NCBI GenBank assembly: GCA_947626395.1
Contig: CANQRU010000005.1
Span: 60,792 to 124,791 of the forward strand
From: an uncultured Lachnospiraceae bacterium
GTDB lineage: Bacteria > Bacillota > Clostridia > Lachnospirales > Lachnospiraceae
Length of the DNA stretch: 64,000 nt
Direction: 5' to 3'
Part shown: in pieces, positions 9,026 to 17,856 of the stretch
How positions within the stretch are numbered: position 1 is the stretch's first letter
Layout of the letters: every line of letters starts with the position of its first letter
The notes under the pieces: generated by a model
Told to the model about the DNA's origin: nothing
What the model saw: the letters and a program-made list of their open reading frames with translations, nothing else
Databases searched by the model: none
Made by a program: the position numbers and the translations under genes

Positions 9026-9394
9026 ATGTACGAATCGGGGGAGAACTATCTGGAGACGATCCTGATGCTGAAGGAGAAGCAGGGAACGGTTCGCTCCATT
9101 GACATTGCCAGATCGCTGAATTTCAGTAAGCCCAGCGTGAGCCGGGCTGTGGGGATCTTAAAGGAGGACGGCTATATCACGATGGAGCCGGGCGGCGAGC
9201 TGGAACTGACGGAGAAGGGCATGCAGAAGGCCGGGGCTATTTACGAGCGGCATAAGCTTTTGACCGCTTTTTTGCGGCAGGTCAGCGGCGTGCCGGCGGA
9301 GACGGCCGAGGAAGACGCCTGCCGGATGGAGCATATCATCAGCGAGGAGACGTTTCAGGGGATCAAACGGTTCATGAACCGGGAGCAGAAGTAA
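9026..9394 (+). CDS. DtxR/MntR-family metal-dependent transcriptional regulator
   Basis: 122 residues from the ATG at 9026, preceded by GGAGGGG; a longer upstream frame lacks a ribosome binding site and would cross the promoter. The winged-helix pattern is clear: ENYLETIL.LKE, VRSIDIARSLNFSKPSVSRAVGILKEDGYI, ELTEKGMQKA, followed by the dimer/metal segment ERHKLLTAFL...DACRMEH.IS. The His of ERH and the E..EH cluster match Mn/Fe ligands of the family. It lacks the C-terminal SH3 domain of long DtxR proteins, like MntR. Probably represses or activates metal-uptake genes; none is adjacent, though two metal-GTPase-like genes lie 2 kb downstream. Confidence 0.85.
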   Translation: MYESGENYLETILMLKEKQGTVRSIDIARSLNFSKPSVSRAVGILKEDGYITMEPGGELELTEKGMQKAGAIYERHKLLTAFLRQVSGVPAETAEEDACRMEHIISEETFQGIKRFMNREQK

Positions 9395-9548
9395 ATGAAG
9401 AAGAGCAGGGGCGCTGTATGCGGGTGCGGGAGCATCTGCGGTATGGCGCCCTGAGTATTGCGGCGGTATACGGAGGGCCGGCGGCGCGATTCCTGTACAG
9501 CTGCAGAGGAGAAGTTCGCGGGAGACAGAGAATGCCGTGGCGGTCAGC

Positions 9549-9657
9549 GATGCGGGCGGAGCCAATTTGCATTGCGGTGCAGAAACCTGCGGAAGACGCC
9601 GGCGATACATCATACAGTTGGCACTGCACAGTGCGGAAATTTGCGGAAGACGCCGGC
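9549..9657 (+). repeat. Two tandem decayed copies (55/54 bp) before cls
   Basis: Copy 1 (9549-9603) and copy 2 (9604-9657) end in the identical GCGGAAGACGCCGGC and share GCAtTGCGGtGCaGAAA-like spacing before it. The 303-base gap 9395-9697 holds no convincing gene; frames that cross it run out of phase with cls or lack a ribosome binding site. Confidence 0.65.
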
Positions 9658-9697
9658 ATTTCAGAGAACGATAATCTAAGATCGCGGGAGGATAACG

Positions 9698-11329
9698 ATG
9701 GATACGACAGATCGGGGCTTAAGTTTGCTGAAGAAAGGACAGAAAGGCTTTTTCCACGCGGTGTTCAGCCGCGTAGGGATCATGATCGTGCTTCTGGTGC
9801 TGCAGGTGGTGTTTCTGTTCATGGCGTTCTTCCGGTTCGCCCAGTTTCTGCCCCATGTGTTGGGCAGCGCGGCGGTATTTACGGTATTCATGGTGCTGTA
9901 TCTCTTAAACAGCAGGCTGGATCCGACGGCCAAGATCACCTGGCTGGTCGTCATCATGCTGCTGCCGGTGTTCGGGGCGCTGCTGTTCTGGTACACCCAG
10001 AGCGATATCGGCCACCGGGCCGTCCATGCGCGGCTGCAGGAGCTGATCGATGAGACGAAGGAGAAACTTGCGCAGGCTCCGGAGGTGATAGAGGCGCTGG
10101 AAAATGAGAACCCGGACGAGGTTTCCCTGGCGCGCTACGTCCGCCGCAGCGGATGTTTCCCGGTATACGCGGACACGCAGGTCACATATTTTCCGCTGGG
10201 CGAGGACAAATTCGAGCAGATGCTTGTGCAGCTGAAATCGGCGAAACGATATATTTTCATGGAATATTTCATCGTCGAGGAAGGCCTCATGTGGGGGAAG
10301 ATCCTGGAGATCCTAGCGGAGAAGGTGCGCGAAGGCGTGGATGTGCGGGTCATGTACGACGGCACCTGCGAATTCTCGACGCTGCCCCACAACTATCCGG
10401 AGAAGCTTAAGACGCTGGGAATCAAGTGTAAAATGTTCTCGCCGGTGACGCCTTTTCTCTCCACCCACTATAATTACCGCGACCACCGGAAAATCCTGGT
10501 GATCGACGGCCGCACCGCGTTCACCGGCGGCGTGAACCTGGCGGATGAGTACATCAACCAGAGGGAGCGGTTCGGCCACTGGAAGGACACCGCGATCATG
10601 CTGGAGGGCGGCGCGGCGCAGAGCTTCGCGCTTATGTTCCTGCAGATGTGGAACATCACGGAGCGGGCGCCGGAATTTGATAAATACCTGGACGCTGCGG
10701 GGCCGTCGCCGAAAGCCGGAAGTCTGCCGGCGGCGGATGCAGAGGCTGGGAAACCGGCTGCAGCAGAATCACCGCGGCCCGCTGGTTTCGTCCTCCCCTA
10801 CGGCGACTGTCCGCTGGACAGCGACAAGTTGGGCGAGAGGGTCTACATGGATATCCTGAACCGTTCCCGCAGCTATGTCCATATCATGTCGCCGTATCTG
10901 ATCCTGGACGGCGAGATGGAGACGGCGCTGAAATTCGCGGCGGAGAAGGGCGTCGACGTGAAGCTGATCCTGCCGGGCATTCCGGACAAGCCCATGCCCT
11001 ACGCCCTGGCCAAGAGCCACTACCGGTCCCTGCTGGCTTCCGGTGTTAAGATCTATGAGTATACGCCCGGCTTTGTCCATGCGAAGGTATTCGTCAGCGA
11101 TGACTGCCGCGCCGTGGTCGGCACCATCAATCTGGATTACCGCAGCCTCTACCATCATTTCGAGTGCGCGGCTTACATGTACCGGACGGAGTGTATTTCC
11201 GATATCGAGAAGGACTTCCAGGAGACGCTTGCCAGGTGCCGCCAGGTGACGCCGGAGACGGTGAAGAACGAGAAATGGCACGTGAAGCTGACCGGGTTCG
11301 TGATGAAAGCGGTGGCGCCGCTATTGTAG
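9698..11329 (+). CDS. cls: Cardiolipin synthase
   Basis: 543 residues. Joins two phosphatidylglycerol molecules to make cardiolipin and glycerol at the cytoplasmic membrane. The N-terminus has transmembrane segments at about residues 26-48, 52-70 and 80-98. Two phospholipase D HKD motifs follow: HRKILVIDG near residue 263 with FTGGVN, and HAKVFVSDD near residue 461 with GTINLDYRS. Length is close to the family norm plus an Ala/Pro/Gly-rich linker at about 340-370 between the two halves. GGGAGG lies upstream of the ATG. The gene is followed by a weak promoter-like stretch around 11372-11401 that may serve the next gene. Confidence 0.93.
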   Translation: MDTTDRGLSLLKKGQKGFFHAVFSRVGIMIVLLVLQVVFLFMAFFRFAQFLPHVLGSAAVFTVFMVLYLLNSRLDPTAKITWLVVIMLLPVFGALLFWYTQSDIGHRAVHARLQELIDETKEKLAQAPEVIEALENENPDEVSLARYVRRSGCFPVYADTQVTYFPLGEDKFEQMLVQLKSAKRYIFMEYFIVEEGLMWGKILEILAEKVREGVDVRVMYDGTCEFSTLPHNYPEKLKTLGIKCKMFSPVTPFLSTHYNYRDHRKILVIDGRTAFTGGVNLADEYINQRERFGHWKDTAIMLEGGAAQSFALMFLQMWNITERAPEFDKYLDAAGPSPKAGSLPAADAEAGKPAAAESPRPAGFVLPYGDCPLDSDKLGERVYMDILNRSRSYVHIMSPYLILDGEMETALKFAAEKGVDVKLILPGIPDKPMPYALAKSHYRSLLASGVKIYEYTPGFVHAKVFVSDDCRAVVGTINLDYRSLYHHFECAAYMYRTECISDIEKDFQETLARCRQVTPETVKNEKWHVKLTGFVMKAVAPLL

Positions 11330-11438
11330 ACTGCCTCCGGAAAAAAGTAGTGTTCGGAAGCCTTGCCGGTCTTGACTTTACCTATGTTTTGTGACAGAAT
11401 ATTATGTTAGGAAAAAATGGAAAAGAAGGTTGATCATC

Positions 11439-12560
11439 ATGACTAAAATTGACATCGTCTCCGGATTCCTGGGAGCCGGAAAAACTACATTTATCAAGAA
11501 ACTTCTGGAAGAAGCCATCGCCGGGGAGCAGGTAGTCCTGATCGAGAATGAGTTCGGCCAGATCGGCATCGACGGCGGGTTTTTAAAGGACGCCGGCATC
11601 GAGATTCGGGAGATGAACTCCGGGTGCATCTGCTGTTCGCTGGTAGGCGATTTCGGCAAGTCCCTGGCGGAGGTTCTTAATACCTACAAGCCCGACCGGG
11701 TCATCATCGAACCGTCCGGCGTCGGGAAACTGTCCGACGTGATGAAGGCGGTTATCGATGTGGCGGCGGACGTGGACGTGCGGCTGAACAGCGCCGTGAC
11801 CATCGTGGACGCCTCCAAGTGCAGGATGTATATGAAGAACTTCGGCGAATTCTTCAATAACCAGATTGAGAACGCGGGAACCATCGTGCTGAGCCGTACC
11901 GATGTGCTGGACGCGGCGAAGGTGCAGCAGGCGGTGGAACTGATCCGCCAGCATAACCAGACGGCGTCTGTAGTGACGACGCCCTGCGCCCAGTTATCCG
12001 GCGCGCAGCTTCTGGAGATTATCGAGAAGCCGGATACCATGGCTGAGGACCTGATGAAGGAAGTGCGCGAGAAACACGCGCATCACGATGAGGATGAGCA
12101 TGAGCATCACCATCATCATCACGACGACGAGGAGTGCGGCTGCGGCCATGACCACGAGCACCATCATCATGACCACGATGAGGAGTGCGGCTGCGGCCAT
12201 GACCATGAGCACCATCATCACCACCATCACCACGACGGCGAATGTGACTGCGGCTGCGACCATGATCATGACGCCGACGAAGTCTTCGTCAGCTGGGGTC
12301 TGGAGAACGTGGGCGCCATCACCCGTTCCGCCCTTGAGGCGATCCTGGATGAGCTGGCCAACGGCAACGCCTACGGCGACGTGCTCCGCGCAAAGGGCAT
12401 GGTGCCTTCCGCGGACAAGGCCGGCGAGTGGTACTATTTTGACATCGTACCCGATGAGATGGAGATCCGTACCGGCACGCCGGACTACACCGGCAAGGTC
12501 TGCGTCATCGGCGCGCAGCTGAAGGAAGACGAACTGGAGAAAGCGTTCGGTCGGAAATAG
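11439..12560 (+). CDS. CobW/COG0523-family GTPase with His/Cys-rich metal-binding tract
   Basis: 373 residues from ATG 11439 (AGAAGGT upstream). Likely a metallochaperone GTPase. Walker A GFLGAGKTT is at residues 9-17, the family metal motif GCICC has Cys at about 63, 65 and 66, and a CobW C-terminal domain covers the last 90 residues. Between the domains, residues 214-281, lies a striking tract with three repeats of HxHHHH...DDEECGCGHDH type, giving dozens of His/Asp/Cys ligands, suited to zinc or nickel/cobalt storage. It is followed by a second, divergent GTPase gene. The substrate metal and client protein are not shown by the sequence. Confidence 0.88.
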   Translation: MTKIDIVSGFLGAGKTTFIKKLLEEAIAGEQVVLIENEFGQIGIDGGFLKDAGIEIREMNSGCICCSLVGDFGKSLAEVLNTYKPDRVIIEPSGVGKLSDVMKAVIDVAADVDVRLNSAVTIVDASKCRMYMKNFGEFFNNQIENAGTIVLSRTDVLDAAKVQQAVELIRQHNQTASVVTTPCAQLSGAQLLEIIEKPDTMAEDLMKEVREKHAHHDEDEHEHHHHHHDDEECGCGHDHEHHHHDHDEECGCGHDHEHHHHHHHHDGECDCGCDHDHDADEVFVSWGLENVGAITRSALEAILDELANGNAYGDVLRAKGMVPSADKAGEWYYFDIVPDEMEIRTGTPDYTGKVCVIGAQLKEDELEKAFGRK

Positions 12561-12671
12561 AAGAGCCCGTTGCCTTCGGTTGTTCGAAGAGAAAGCAGAG
12601 AGCGGCTGCATCTGGCCGTCCGGAATGAGAGAGAAAACAGTAGAAGCATTCAGCAGGAGTAATAAAGAACT

Positions 12672-13619
12672 ATGGGACCTATGATTGACGATGATGTAAC
12701 GCCATTATTTATCATCAATGGTTTTCTGGAGGCTGGCAAGACCCAGTTTTTGCAGTTTACCATGAGCCAGGACTATTTCCAGACAGACGGCCGGACGCTT
12801 CTGATCGTCTGCGAGGAAGGAGACACCGACTACGATCCGAAGTATCTTAAAGTGAACCGGACCACCATGATCACCGTGGACAGCATGGATGAGATCTCGC
12901 CGGAGAAGCTGACCGAGTACAAGAAGATGTATAACCCGGAGCGCGTCCTGATGGAATGGAACGGCATGTGGAACCAGGACGAGCTGCGGATCCCGAAGGA
13001 CTGGACCGTGTACCAGCAGATCACGATCATCGACGGCTCAACCTTCGATCTGTATGTGAAGAACATGAAGCCGCTTCTTGGCGCCATGGTGCGCAATTCG
13101 GAGCTGATCATCTGCAACCGCTGCGACGATGTGCCGGATCTCGAGGGTTACCGCCGGACGCTTCTGGCCATGAACAATCAGGCGGAGATCGTGTTCGAGG
13201 GCGAGGACGGGGAGATCTCGGAGATCTCCGAGGCGGATCTGCCCTACGATATGTCGGCGGATGTGATCGAGATCGCGCCTAAGGACTACGGCATCTGGTA
13301 CATCGACTGCATGGACAAGCCGGACCGTTACCGCGGCAGGGTGGTGGAATTTACCGGCATGGTGCTTAAGTCCACCAAATTCCCGAAGAATTATTTCGTG
13401 CCGGGGCGTATGGCCATGACCTGCTGTGAGGCGGATATGTCGTTCCTGGGCTACGTCTGCAAGGCGCGTGAGGCGAAGAACCTGACTACCCGCCAGTGGG
13501 TGAAGGTCCGCGCACGTATCGAGTATGAGGAATGGCAGGACTACGACGGCGTCGGGCCGGTGCTCTACGCGGAGAGCGTGGAGAAGGCGGAGCCGATTCG
13601 GGATATCGTGCAGTTCTGA
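12672..13619 (+). CDS. Divergent CobW-like GTPase fused to a YcgQ (TIGR03943/DUF1980)-like C-terminal domain
   Basis: 315 residues. The N-terminal 190 residues keep a Walker A-like loop (NGFLEAGKTQF) and the CobW fold, but the CxCC metal motif of its neighbour is replaced by MEWNGMW. The C-terminal 120 residues (GRVVEFTGMV..., F.PGR.AMTCCEADM.FLGYVC, QWVKVRARI) resemble the cytosolic or extracytosolic domain of YcgQ-type proteins, with a conserved CC-x-AD. It follows the His-rich GTPase by 111 bases, so the two probably work as a pair in metal homeostasis. GTP binding and metal role are inferred from family only. Confidence 0.75.
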   Translation: MGPMIDDDVTPLFIINGFLEAGKTQFLQFTMSQDYFQTDGRTLLIVCEEGDTDYDPKYLKVNRTTMITVDSMDEISPEKLTEYKKMYNPERVLMEWNGMWNQDELRIPKDWTVYQQITIIDGSTFDLYVKNMKPLLGAMVRNSELIICNRCDDVPDLEGYRRTLLAMNNQAEIVFEGEDGEISEISEADLPYDMSADVIEIAPKDYGIWYIDCMDKPDRYRGRVVEFTGMVLKSTKFPKNYFVPGRMAMTCCEADMSFLGYVCKAREAKNLTTRQWVKVRARIEYEEWQDYDGVGPVLYAESVEKAEPIRDIVQF

Positions 13620-13715
13620 GCCGGAGACTCATTGAAGAGAAAACGGAACATCAGCAGAGAAGGCGGGACACCGCAGGATGGATTCAGCCGGGAAGCAGGA
13701 AGAAAGGGAACAGAA

Positions 13716-14339
13716 ATGGATATAAGGATCATACTCGCATCCGCGTCCCCGCGCCGGCAGGAACTTCTGCGGCAGGTGGGGCTGGCGCCGGAGGTGATAC
13801 CCAGTCATGTGGATGAGAGCGGCGTGGGCGGAACGCCGGAGCAGATGGTGATGGAACTGTCCCGCAGGAAGGCGGAGGATGTGGCGGCCGGGATCAGGCA
13901 GAAGGAGCAAAGTCCTGAAGCCTGTGCGATGGAGACACCACCGGAGAATGCGCCATTTGCAGTCATCGGCGCCGACACGGTAGTCGCCGCGGACGGCCGG
14001 ATATTAGGCAAGCCGAAGAGCAAGGAAGAGGCTGCCGCCATGATCCGGCTTCTGGCCGGGCGTACGCATCACGTCTATACCGGCGTGACGATGGTCTTTT
14101 TCCCGTCCGGAGAGCAGATCACATTTGCCGAAGGCACCGAGGTAGAGGTCTATCCGATGACGGAAGAGCAGATCCGCCGCTATGTGGCTACCGGAGAGCC
14201 CATGGACAAAGCCGGCGCTTATGGCATTCAGGGATATTTCGCGGCTTATGTGAAGGGCATTCGCGGCGATTATAACAATGTGGTCGGGCTGCCGGTGGCG
14301 CGGGTATGTCAGGAATTGTCTGACAGAGGATATTTCTGA
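13716..14339 (+). CDS. maf: Maf family nucleotide pyrophosphatase
   Basis: 207 residues from ATG 13716, behind AAAGGGA; an upstream start at 13632 would add a tail not seen in the family. Maf proteins hydrolyse non-canonical or pyrimidine NTPs (dTTP/UTP) to monophosphates. Motifs: ASASPRRQELL at the N-terminus (phosphate loop), GADTVVAADGRILGKPK, TGV, and DKAGAYGIQG with the catalytic Asp. An insertion of about 20 residues near residues 60-80 lengthens one loop. It ends at a terminator shared with the convergent deacetylase gene. Confidence 0.93.
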   Translation: MDIRIILASASPRRQELLRQVGLAPEVIPSHVDESGVGGTPEQMVMELSRRKAEDVAAGIRQKEQSPEACAMETPPENAPFAVIGADTVVAADGRILGKPKSKEEAAAMIRLLAGRTHHVYTGVTMVFFPSGEQITFAEGTEVEVYPMTEEQIRRYVATGEPMDKAGAYGIQGYFAAYVKGIRGDYNNVVGLPVARVCQELSDRGYF

Positions 14340-14344
14340 TGATG

Positions 14345-14390
14345 AAACACCTGCCGGCGGGAATCCTGCAATCCCCACTGACAGGTGTTT
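14345..14390. terminator. Bidirectional terminator between maf and the deacetylase gene
   Basis: AAACACCTG and CAGGTGTTT arms with a 28-base middle, followed on the plus strand by TTATTTTG and on the minus strand by a T-rich tract. The flanking genes converge here. Confidence 0.7.
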
Positions 14391-14414
14391 TATTTTGCCT
14401 TGAAAATGGCAATC

Positions 14415-15911
14415 CTATTCCCACACGACCGGCGTAGGCCGGTTGGAGGAGAATACGTCTTCGGCCTTGAACAGATCGTCCAGCTTTCGCCTGGAACTGC
14501 CCTCGCCGGCGGCGATGTCCGTCCACATCCGGTAGCCGTCCAGATTCCGGCGGCCCTGGCGTAGATAATTATCGCCCAGCTGAACCCAGTACTGATTGGA
14601 GTCCACATTGCAGAAATAATCGAAGCCCAGGGACTTCATATACATGAACCGTTCGTTGTCGGAGTTATAGGCGTGCCAGTCGCTGACGTCGGCGCCGAAC
14701 GGATAGAGAATAATATCGGTCGGACCGATCAGGGTCTCCACTTCATTTTCCCATTTGTCACAGTCTGTCTTGAATTTCTCATAGGAGATCGTTCCCAGAT
14801 CCCGGTGCCCCCAGCTGTGGGAGGCCAGTTCCCAGCCGTTATCCCGCAGGCATTTGGCCACGGCGGCGGCCGCCTGACAGTCGGCGGCGAAATTCGGATT
14901 CGTCTCACGGTAGGATTCCGCTGTGCGGTAACCTAATATACCCTGGTAACCTGTAAATGCAATAACCGCCCTGGCTCCCTTATAGGAGAAATCCGGATGC
15001 TGTTCGATAAAGTCTTCCAGAAGCGGCACCATATCGTAGGAACCTACGGACACCGTGCCGTCGTCCATGATCATCTCGCAGGCAGGTTTTCCATTGTCGC
15101 CGATCACCATGCGGCGGGCAAAACCGTCGTCCTCCATGTATTCATAATAGCAGACATCGTCCTGGGACATGACGCAGGCCTTCCGGCCCGGCGGCAGCAG
15201 GATCTGTCCTTTGGTCATCCTGCCGTCCTGCATCGTGGCGATATCGTGCAGGCGCACCAGCACATAGCCCTTCTCGTACATGGAATCCAGGATCTTGAGA
15301 AATTCGTCCTTCGTGGTCATGACCTGGTTATAGCCGGATTCGTCTGCGTCTCCGTCAAACGCCTTCGACTCGTCCATGACCAGCGAGTGAAAAAAAACAT
15401 GTGTGATCTCCGTGATCTCTACCGGCTGCAGGGACTCTCTGACATGCTCATACTCGGAGATCGCGCTGTTGATCCGGGGATCGGTAGTTCCGCCTTCCCC
15501 CGCGCCGTAGAATTCCGAGGAGGTCAGCAGGCCGATGGCCGCGTCGTAATCGTAACCGGCGGCCAGGAGCCACGCCTGGTCCAGCAGAGCGTCGATGGAG
15601 GAATCCGTTTCCGGTTCTGTCTCCGATCCGTCTGACGCGGATTCCCCGTCCGGTTCTGTCCCGCCGTTTTCGGCGGAGGCGCTGTCCGCGCCGTCTCCCG
15701 GCTCCTTTTCCTTACCTTCACCGGACTGGCCTTTCTCGCCGGATTCCAGCGCCAGGGCGATTTTCACGGAAACCTTGTAGGAGATCCCGCCCAGGATCCC
15801 GATGATCAGAAGACCGATCAGGAGATAGGGAAGCTGTCCGATCAGACGGTTCCGTTTGCGGCGCATTGTTTTTTTCTGTCGAAATACATTTGATCTGTTC
15901 TGGCCGTTCAT
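14415..15911 (-). CDS. Membrane-anchored polysaccharide deacetylase (NodB/CE4 family)
   Basis: 498 residues from the ATG at 15911 (GGGGGTT upstream); an alternative in-frame ATG at 15923 adds four residues. A single transmembrane segment at about residues 25-47 (LPYLLIGLLIIGILGGISY) anchors it with the rest outside. An acidic Ser/Glu/Gly-rich linker follows to about residue 100. The NodB-type domain holds SHSWGH near residue 360, the metal-binding His pair, and a YPFG segment. The first motif is SQDDVCYYEY rather than the usual TFDDG, so activity may be altered. Expected substrate is N-acetylated cell-wall or surface polysaccharide. It diverges from the carboxypeptidase gene. Confidence 0.82.
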   Translation of the reverse strand: MNGQNRSNVFRQKKTMRRKRNRLIGQLPYLLIGLLIIGILGGISYKVSVKIALALESGEKGQSGEGKEKEPGDGADSASAENGGTEPDGESASDGSETEPETDSSIDALLDQAWLLAAGYDYDAAIGLLTSSEFYGAGEGGTTDPRINSAISEYEHVRESLQPVEITEITHVFFHSLVMDESKAFDGDADESGYNQVMTTKDEFLKILDSMYEKGYVLVRLHDIATMQDGRMTKGQILLPPGRKACVMSQDDVCYYEYMEDDGFARRMVIGDNGKPACEMIMDDGTVSVGSYDMVPLLEDFIEQHPDFSYKGARAVIAFTGYQGILGYRTAESYRETNPNFAADCQAAAAVAKCLRDNGWELASHSWGHRDLGTISYEKFKTDCDKWENEVETLIGPTDIILYPFGADVSDWHAYNSDNERFMYMKSLGFDYFCNVDSNQYWVQLGDNYLRQGRRNLDGYRMWTDIAAGEGSSRRKLDDLFKAEDVFSSNRPTPVVWE

Positions 15912-15952
15912 GATAACCCCCACATCTTTCGTTTAGACCGTATTCAGTATAC

Positions 15953-15969
15953 CATGTCCTCCGGACATG
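15953..15969. promoter_or_regulatory. Perfect short palindrome in divergent wall-gene region
   Basis: CATGTCC and GGACATG arms with a 3-base loop, 42 bases upstream of the deacetylase start. It may be an operator or a leader hairpin. Confidence 0.45.
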
Positions 15970-16041
15970 CTCCCTCCGGGGGATGCGCACGGTTCGGTCC
16001 GGTGTTTTGTCCTCACTTCGTTCGGACACCGAACCGGCGCA

Positions 16042-16067
16042 GGTATAATCTCTGGCGAGATTATACC
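16042..16067. promoter_or_regulatory. Palindrome carrying TATAAT on both strands
   Basis: Arms GGTATAATCTC (16042-16052) and GAGATTATACC (16057-16067) with loop TGGC, perfect over 11 pairs. It lies between the divergent deacetylase and carboxypeptidase genes and presents a -10 hexamer to each side. It could be a shared promoter core or operator. Matching -35 boxes are poor. Confidence 0.55.
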
Positions 16068-16167
16068 ATATCTTGTCAGATAATGTAAATCCTTGTCATG
16101 AAGAAATGCGAAAAAAGATTGCGTTTCGTCCATACATTTAGTAAGAGGATTTTTGACGGAGGTTATC

Positions 16168-17517
16168 ATGAAAAATTATGGAAAATATGCGGCCGCCTGG
16201 ATACTGTCGCTGGGGCTTGCAGTTAACAGTTTCGCGGCGGAACCGGTCAGGGGAGCAATGCTGCCCGTCACGGGCAGCACTGTGCTGGCCATAACGCAGG
16301 AAACGAATCCAATCGCAGAGTTCGGACAATTAGCGGAAGAAACGGTGGCGCAGGCGGAGACTCCGCCAACCGCCATTCCTGCCGGAAGCCAGCTGGTGAA
16401 AGCCGCCGCGGCGCTTTCCGGCGGCCCGGAGATCGCAGCGCCGTCGGCGGTCCTGATGGAAGCGTCCACCGGCCAGGTCATTTACGAAAAGAACGCCGAC
16501 GTACAGCGCAGTCCGGCCAGTATCACGAAAATCATGACGCTGATCCTGATCTTCGACGCGCTGGAGAGCGGGAAGATCAGTATGACAGATCAGGTGGTCA
16601 CCAGCGCTTACGCCAAATCCATGGGCGGTTCCCAGGTATTTCTGGAGGAAGGCGAAGTCCAGACCGTGGAAACGCTGATCAAGTGCATCGTGATCGCGTC
16701 CGGCAACGACGCCAGCGTGGCTATGGCGGAATTTATCGCCGGGGACGAGGGGACATTTGTGCAGATGATGAACGAGCGGGCCGCGGGACTCGGCATGACC
16801 GGGACGCATTTCGAGGACTGCTGCGGCCTGACGGAATCGCCGTCCCATCTGACGACCGCCAGGGATATCGCGATCATGTCCCGGGAACTGATCAACCATT
16901 ATCCGCAGATCCATAATTACTCGACGATCTGGATGGACACGATCACCCATGTGACGAAGCAGGGAACCAAGGAATTTGGTCTGGCAAATACCAACAAGCT
17001 TCTGAAAATGGCCACGAATTTCAATGTGACCGGCCTTAAGACCGGCTCCACATCCATCGCCAAATACTGTCTGTCGGCGACGGCGGAGAAGGACGGCGTG
17101 CGGCTGATCGCCTCGGTCATGGCTGCGCCGGACTACAAAGCCAGATTCGCCGACGCTGCTTCGCTTTTGAATTTCGGTTACGCCAACTGCCGGCTTTATG
17201 AAGACAAAGAGCCGCCGGCGCTGCCGCTTCTGCCGGTGACCGGAGGCGTGGAAGATCAGGTGGCGCTTAAATACGGCGGAACCTTTTCCTATCTGGGACT
17301 GCACGGAGAGGATTTCACTACAGTGGAGAGAAATATTGTCATACCGGAGAGTATAGAGGCTCCGGTGGGGGACGGACAGCAGATTGGCACGCTGGAATAT
17401 ATACTTGGTGGGGAGAAGATCGGAGAGATACCCATCCTGGCGGACGGAGATATAGAGGCGGCTGGGTATCTGGATTATCTGAAGGAGTTTTTTGCGGAAT
17501 GGAGAGTGGGGGAGTGA
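16168..17517 (+). CDS. dacF: D-alanyl-D-alanine carboxypeptidase (DacF/PBP5 type)
   Basis: 449 residues from ATG 16168 with GGAGG six bases upstream. Removes the terminal D-Ala from peptidoglycan stem peptides outside the membrane. A signal peptide is visible (KYAAAWILSLGLAVNSFAA). Active-site motifs are all present: SITK with Ser about 118 and Lys 121, SGND at about 178 (SxN), and KTGS at about 291. A beta-rich C-terminal domain follows (about 350-449), as in low-molecular-weight class C penicillin-binding proteins. No long C-terminal anchor helix is obvious. Shares the upstream region with the divergent deacetylase, so wall remodelling is the common theme. Confidence 0.93.
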   Translation: MKNYGKYAAAWILSLGLAVNSFAAEPVRGAMLPVTGSTVLAITQETNPIAEFGQLAEETVAQAETPPTAIPAGSQLVKAAAALSGGPEIAAPSAVLMEASTGQVIYEKNADVQRSPASITKIMTLILIFDALESGKISMTDQVVTSAYAKSMGGSQVFLEEGEVQTVETLIKCIVIASGNDASVAMAEFIAGDEGTFVQMMNERAAGLGMTGTHFEDCCGLTESPSHLTTARDIAIMSRELINHYPQIHNYSTIWMDTITHVTKQGTKEFGLANTNKLLKMATNFNVTGLKTGSTSIAKYCLSATAEKDGVRLIASVMAAPDYKARFADAASLLNFGYANCRLYEDKEPPALPLLPVTGGVEDQVALKYGGTFSYLGLHGEDFTTVERNIVIPESIEAPVGDGQQIGTLEYILGGEKIGEIPILADGDIEAAGYLDYLKEFFAEWRVGE

Positions 17518-17530
17518 GAGAAAAAAGATA

Positions 17531-17579
17531 TTGACAAATGCAAAATAGAGCGGTAATATGCAACTATAAAATAGTTGCA
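17531..17579 (+). promoter_or_regulatory. hicAB promoter with palindromic operator
   Basis: TTGACA (17531-17536), 17-base spacer, TAATAT (17554-17559). Starting at the last base of the -10 is a perfect palindrome, TGCAACTAT (17559-17567), AAA, ATAGTTGCA (17571-17579). The position fits autorepression by HicB, which binds DNA in this family. Confidence 0.82.
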
Positions 17580-17598
17580 GGAGGTATGCCATTGAATA

Positions 17599-17856
17599 AT
17601 GAGTAAATCTGAAAAAGCGAAAGAACGCATAAAATCAATGCCTAAGGATTATACATATACTGAGGCAAAAGCGTTATTGGTTCAGATGGGATTTGTTGAG
17701 TACAATAAAGGAAGGACCTCTGGATCCAGGGTGAAATTTTACAGAGCAAGTGATAAAAAGATCATATTACTGCATAAACCCCATCCGGAGGATACAATGA
17801 AACCGGGAGCCATAAAAGATTTAGTCAAATATCTTTCGGATCTGGGGGAATTATAA
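17599..17856 (+). CDS. hicA: HicA-family toxin (mRNA interferase)
   Basis: 85 residues. Small dsRBD-like fold toxin that cleaves mRNA. The pattern fits the family: basic N-terminus, YTEAKALLVQMGFVEYNKGRTSGSRVKFYRASDKKIILLHKPHP with the His of the catalytic region, and MKPGAIKDLVKYLSDLG at the end. GGAGG is 14 bases from the ATG, a long spacer; a 6-codon ATG frame at 17586 lies between and overlaps the start. Both this gene and its partner are markedly more AT-rich than neighbours, which suggests acquisition by transfer. The stop overlaps the next ATG by one base. Confidence 0.88.
   Translation: MSKSEKAKERIKSMPKDYTYTEAKALLVQMGFVEYNKGRTSGSRVKFYRASDKKIILLHKPHPEDTMKPGAIKDLVKYLSDLGEL

Noticed and set aside
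11330..11438. Zur or Fur box before the His-rich GTPase
   Set aside because: No recognisable inverted repeat of either type; only a weak TTGACT / AGAATA promoter-like pair.
16330..17592. 420-codon minus-strand frame
   Set aside because: Antisense of dacF, whose active-site motifs are complete on the plus strand.
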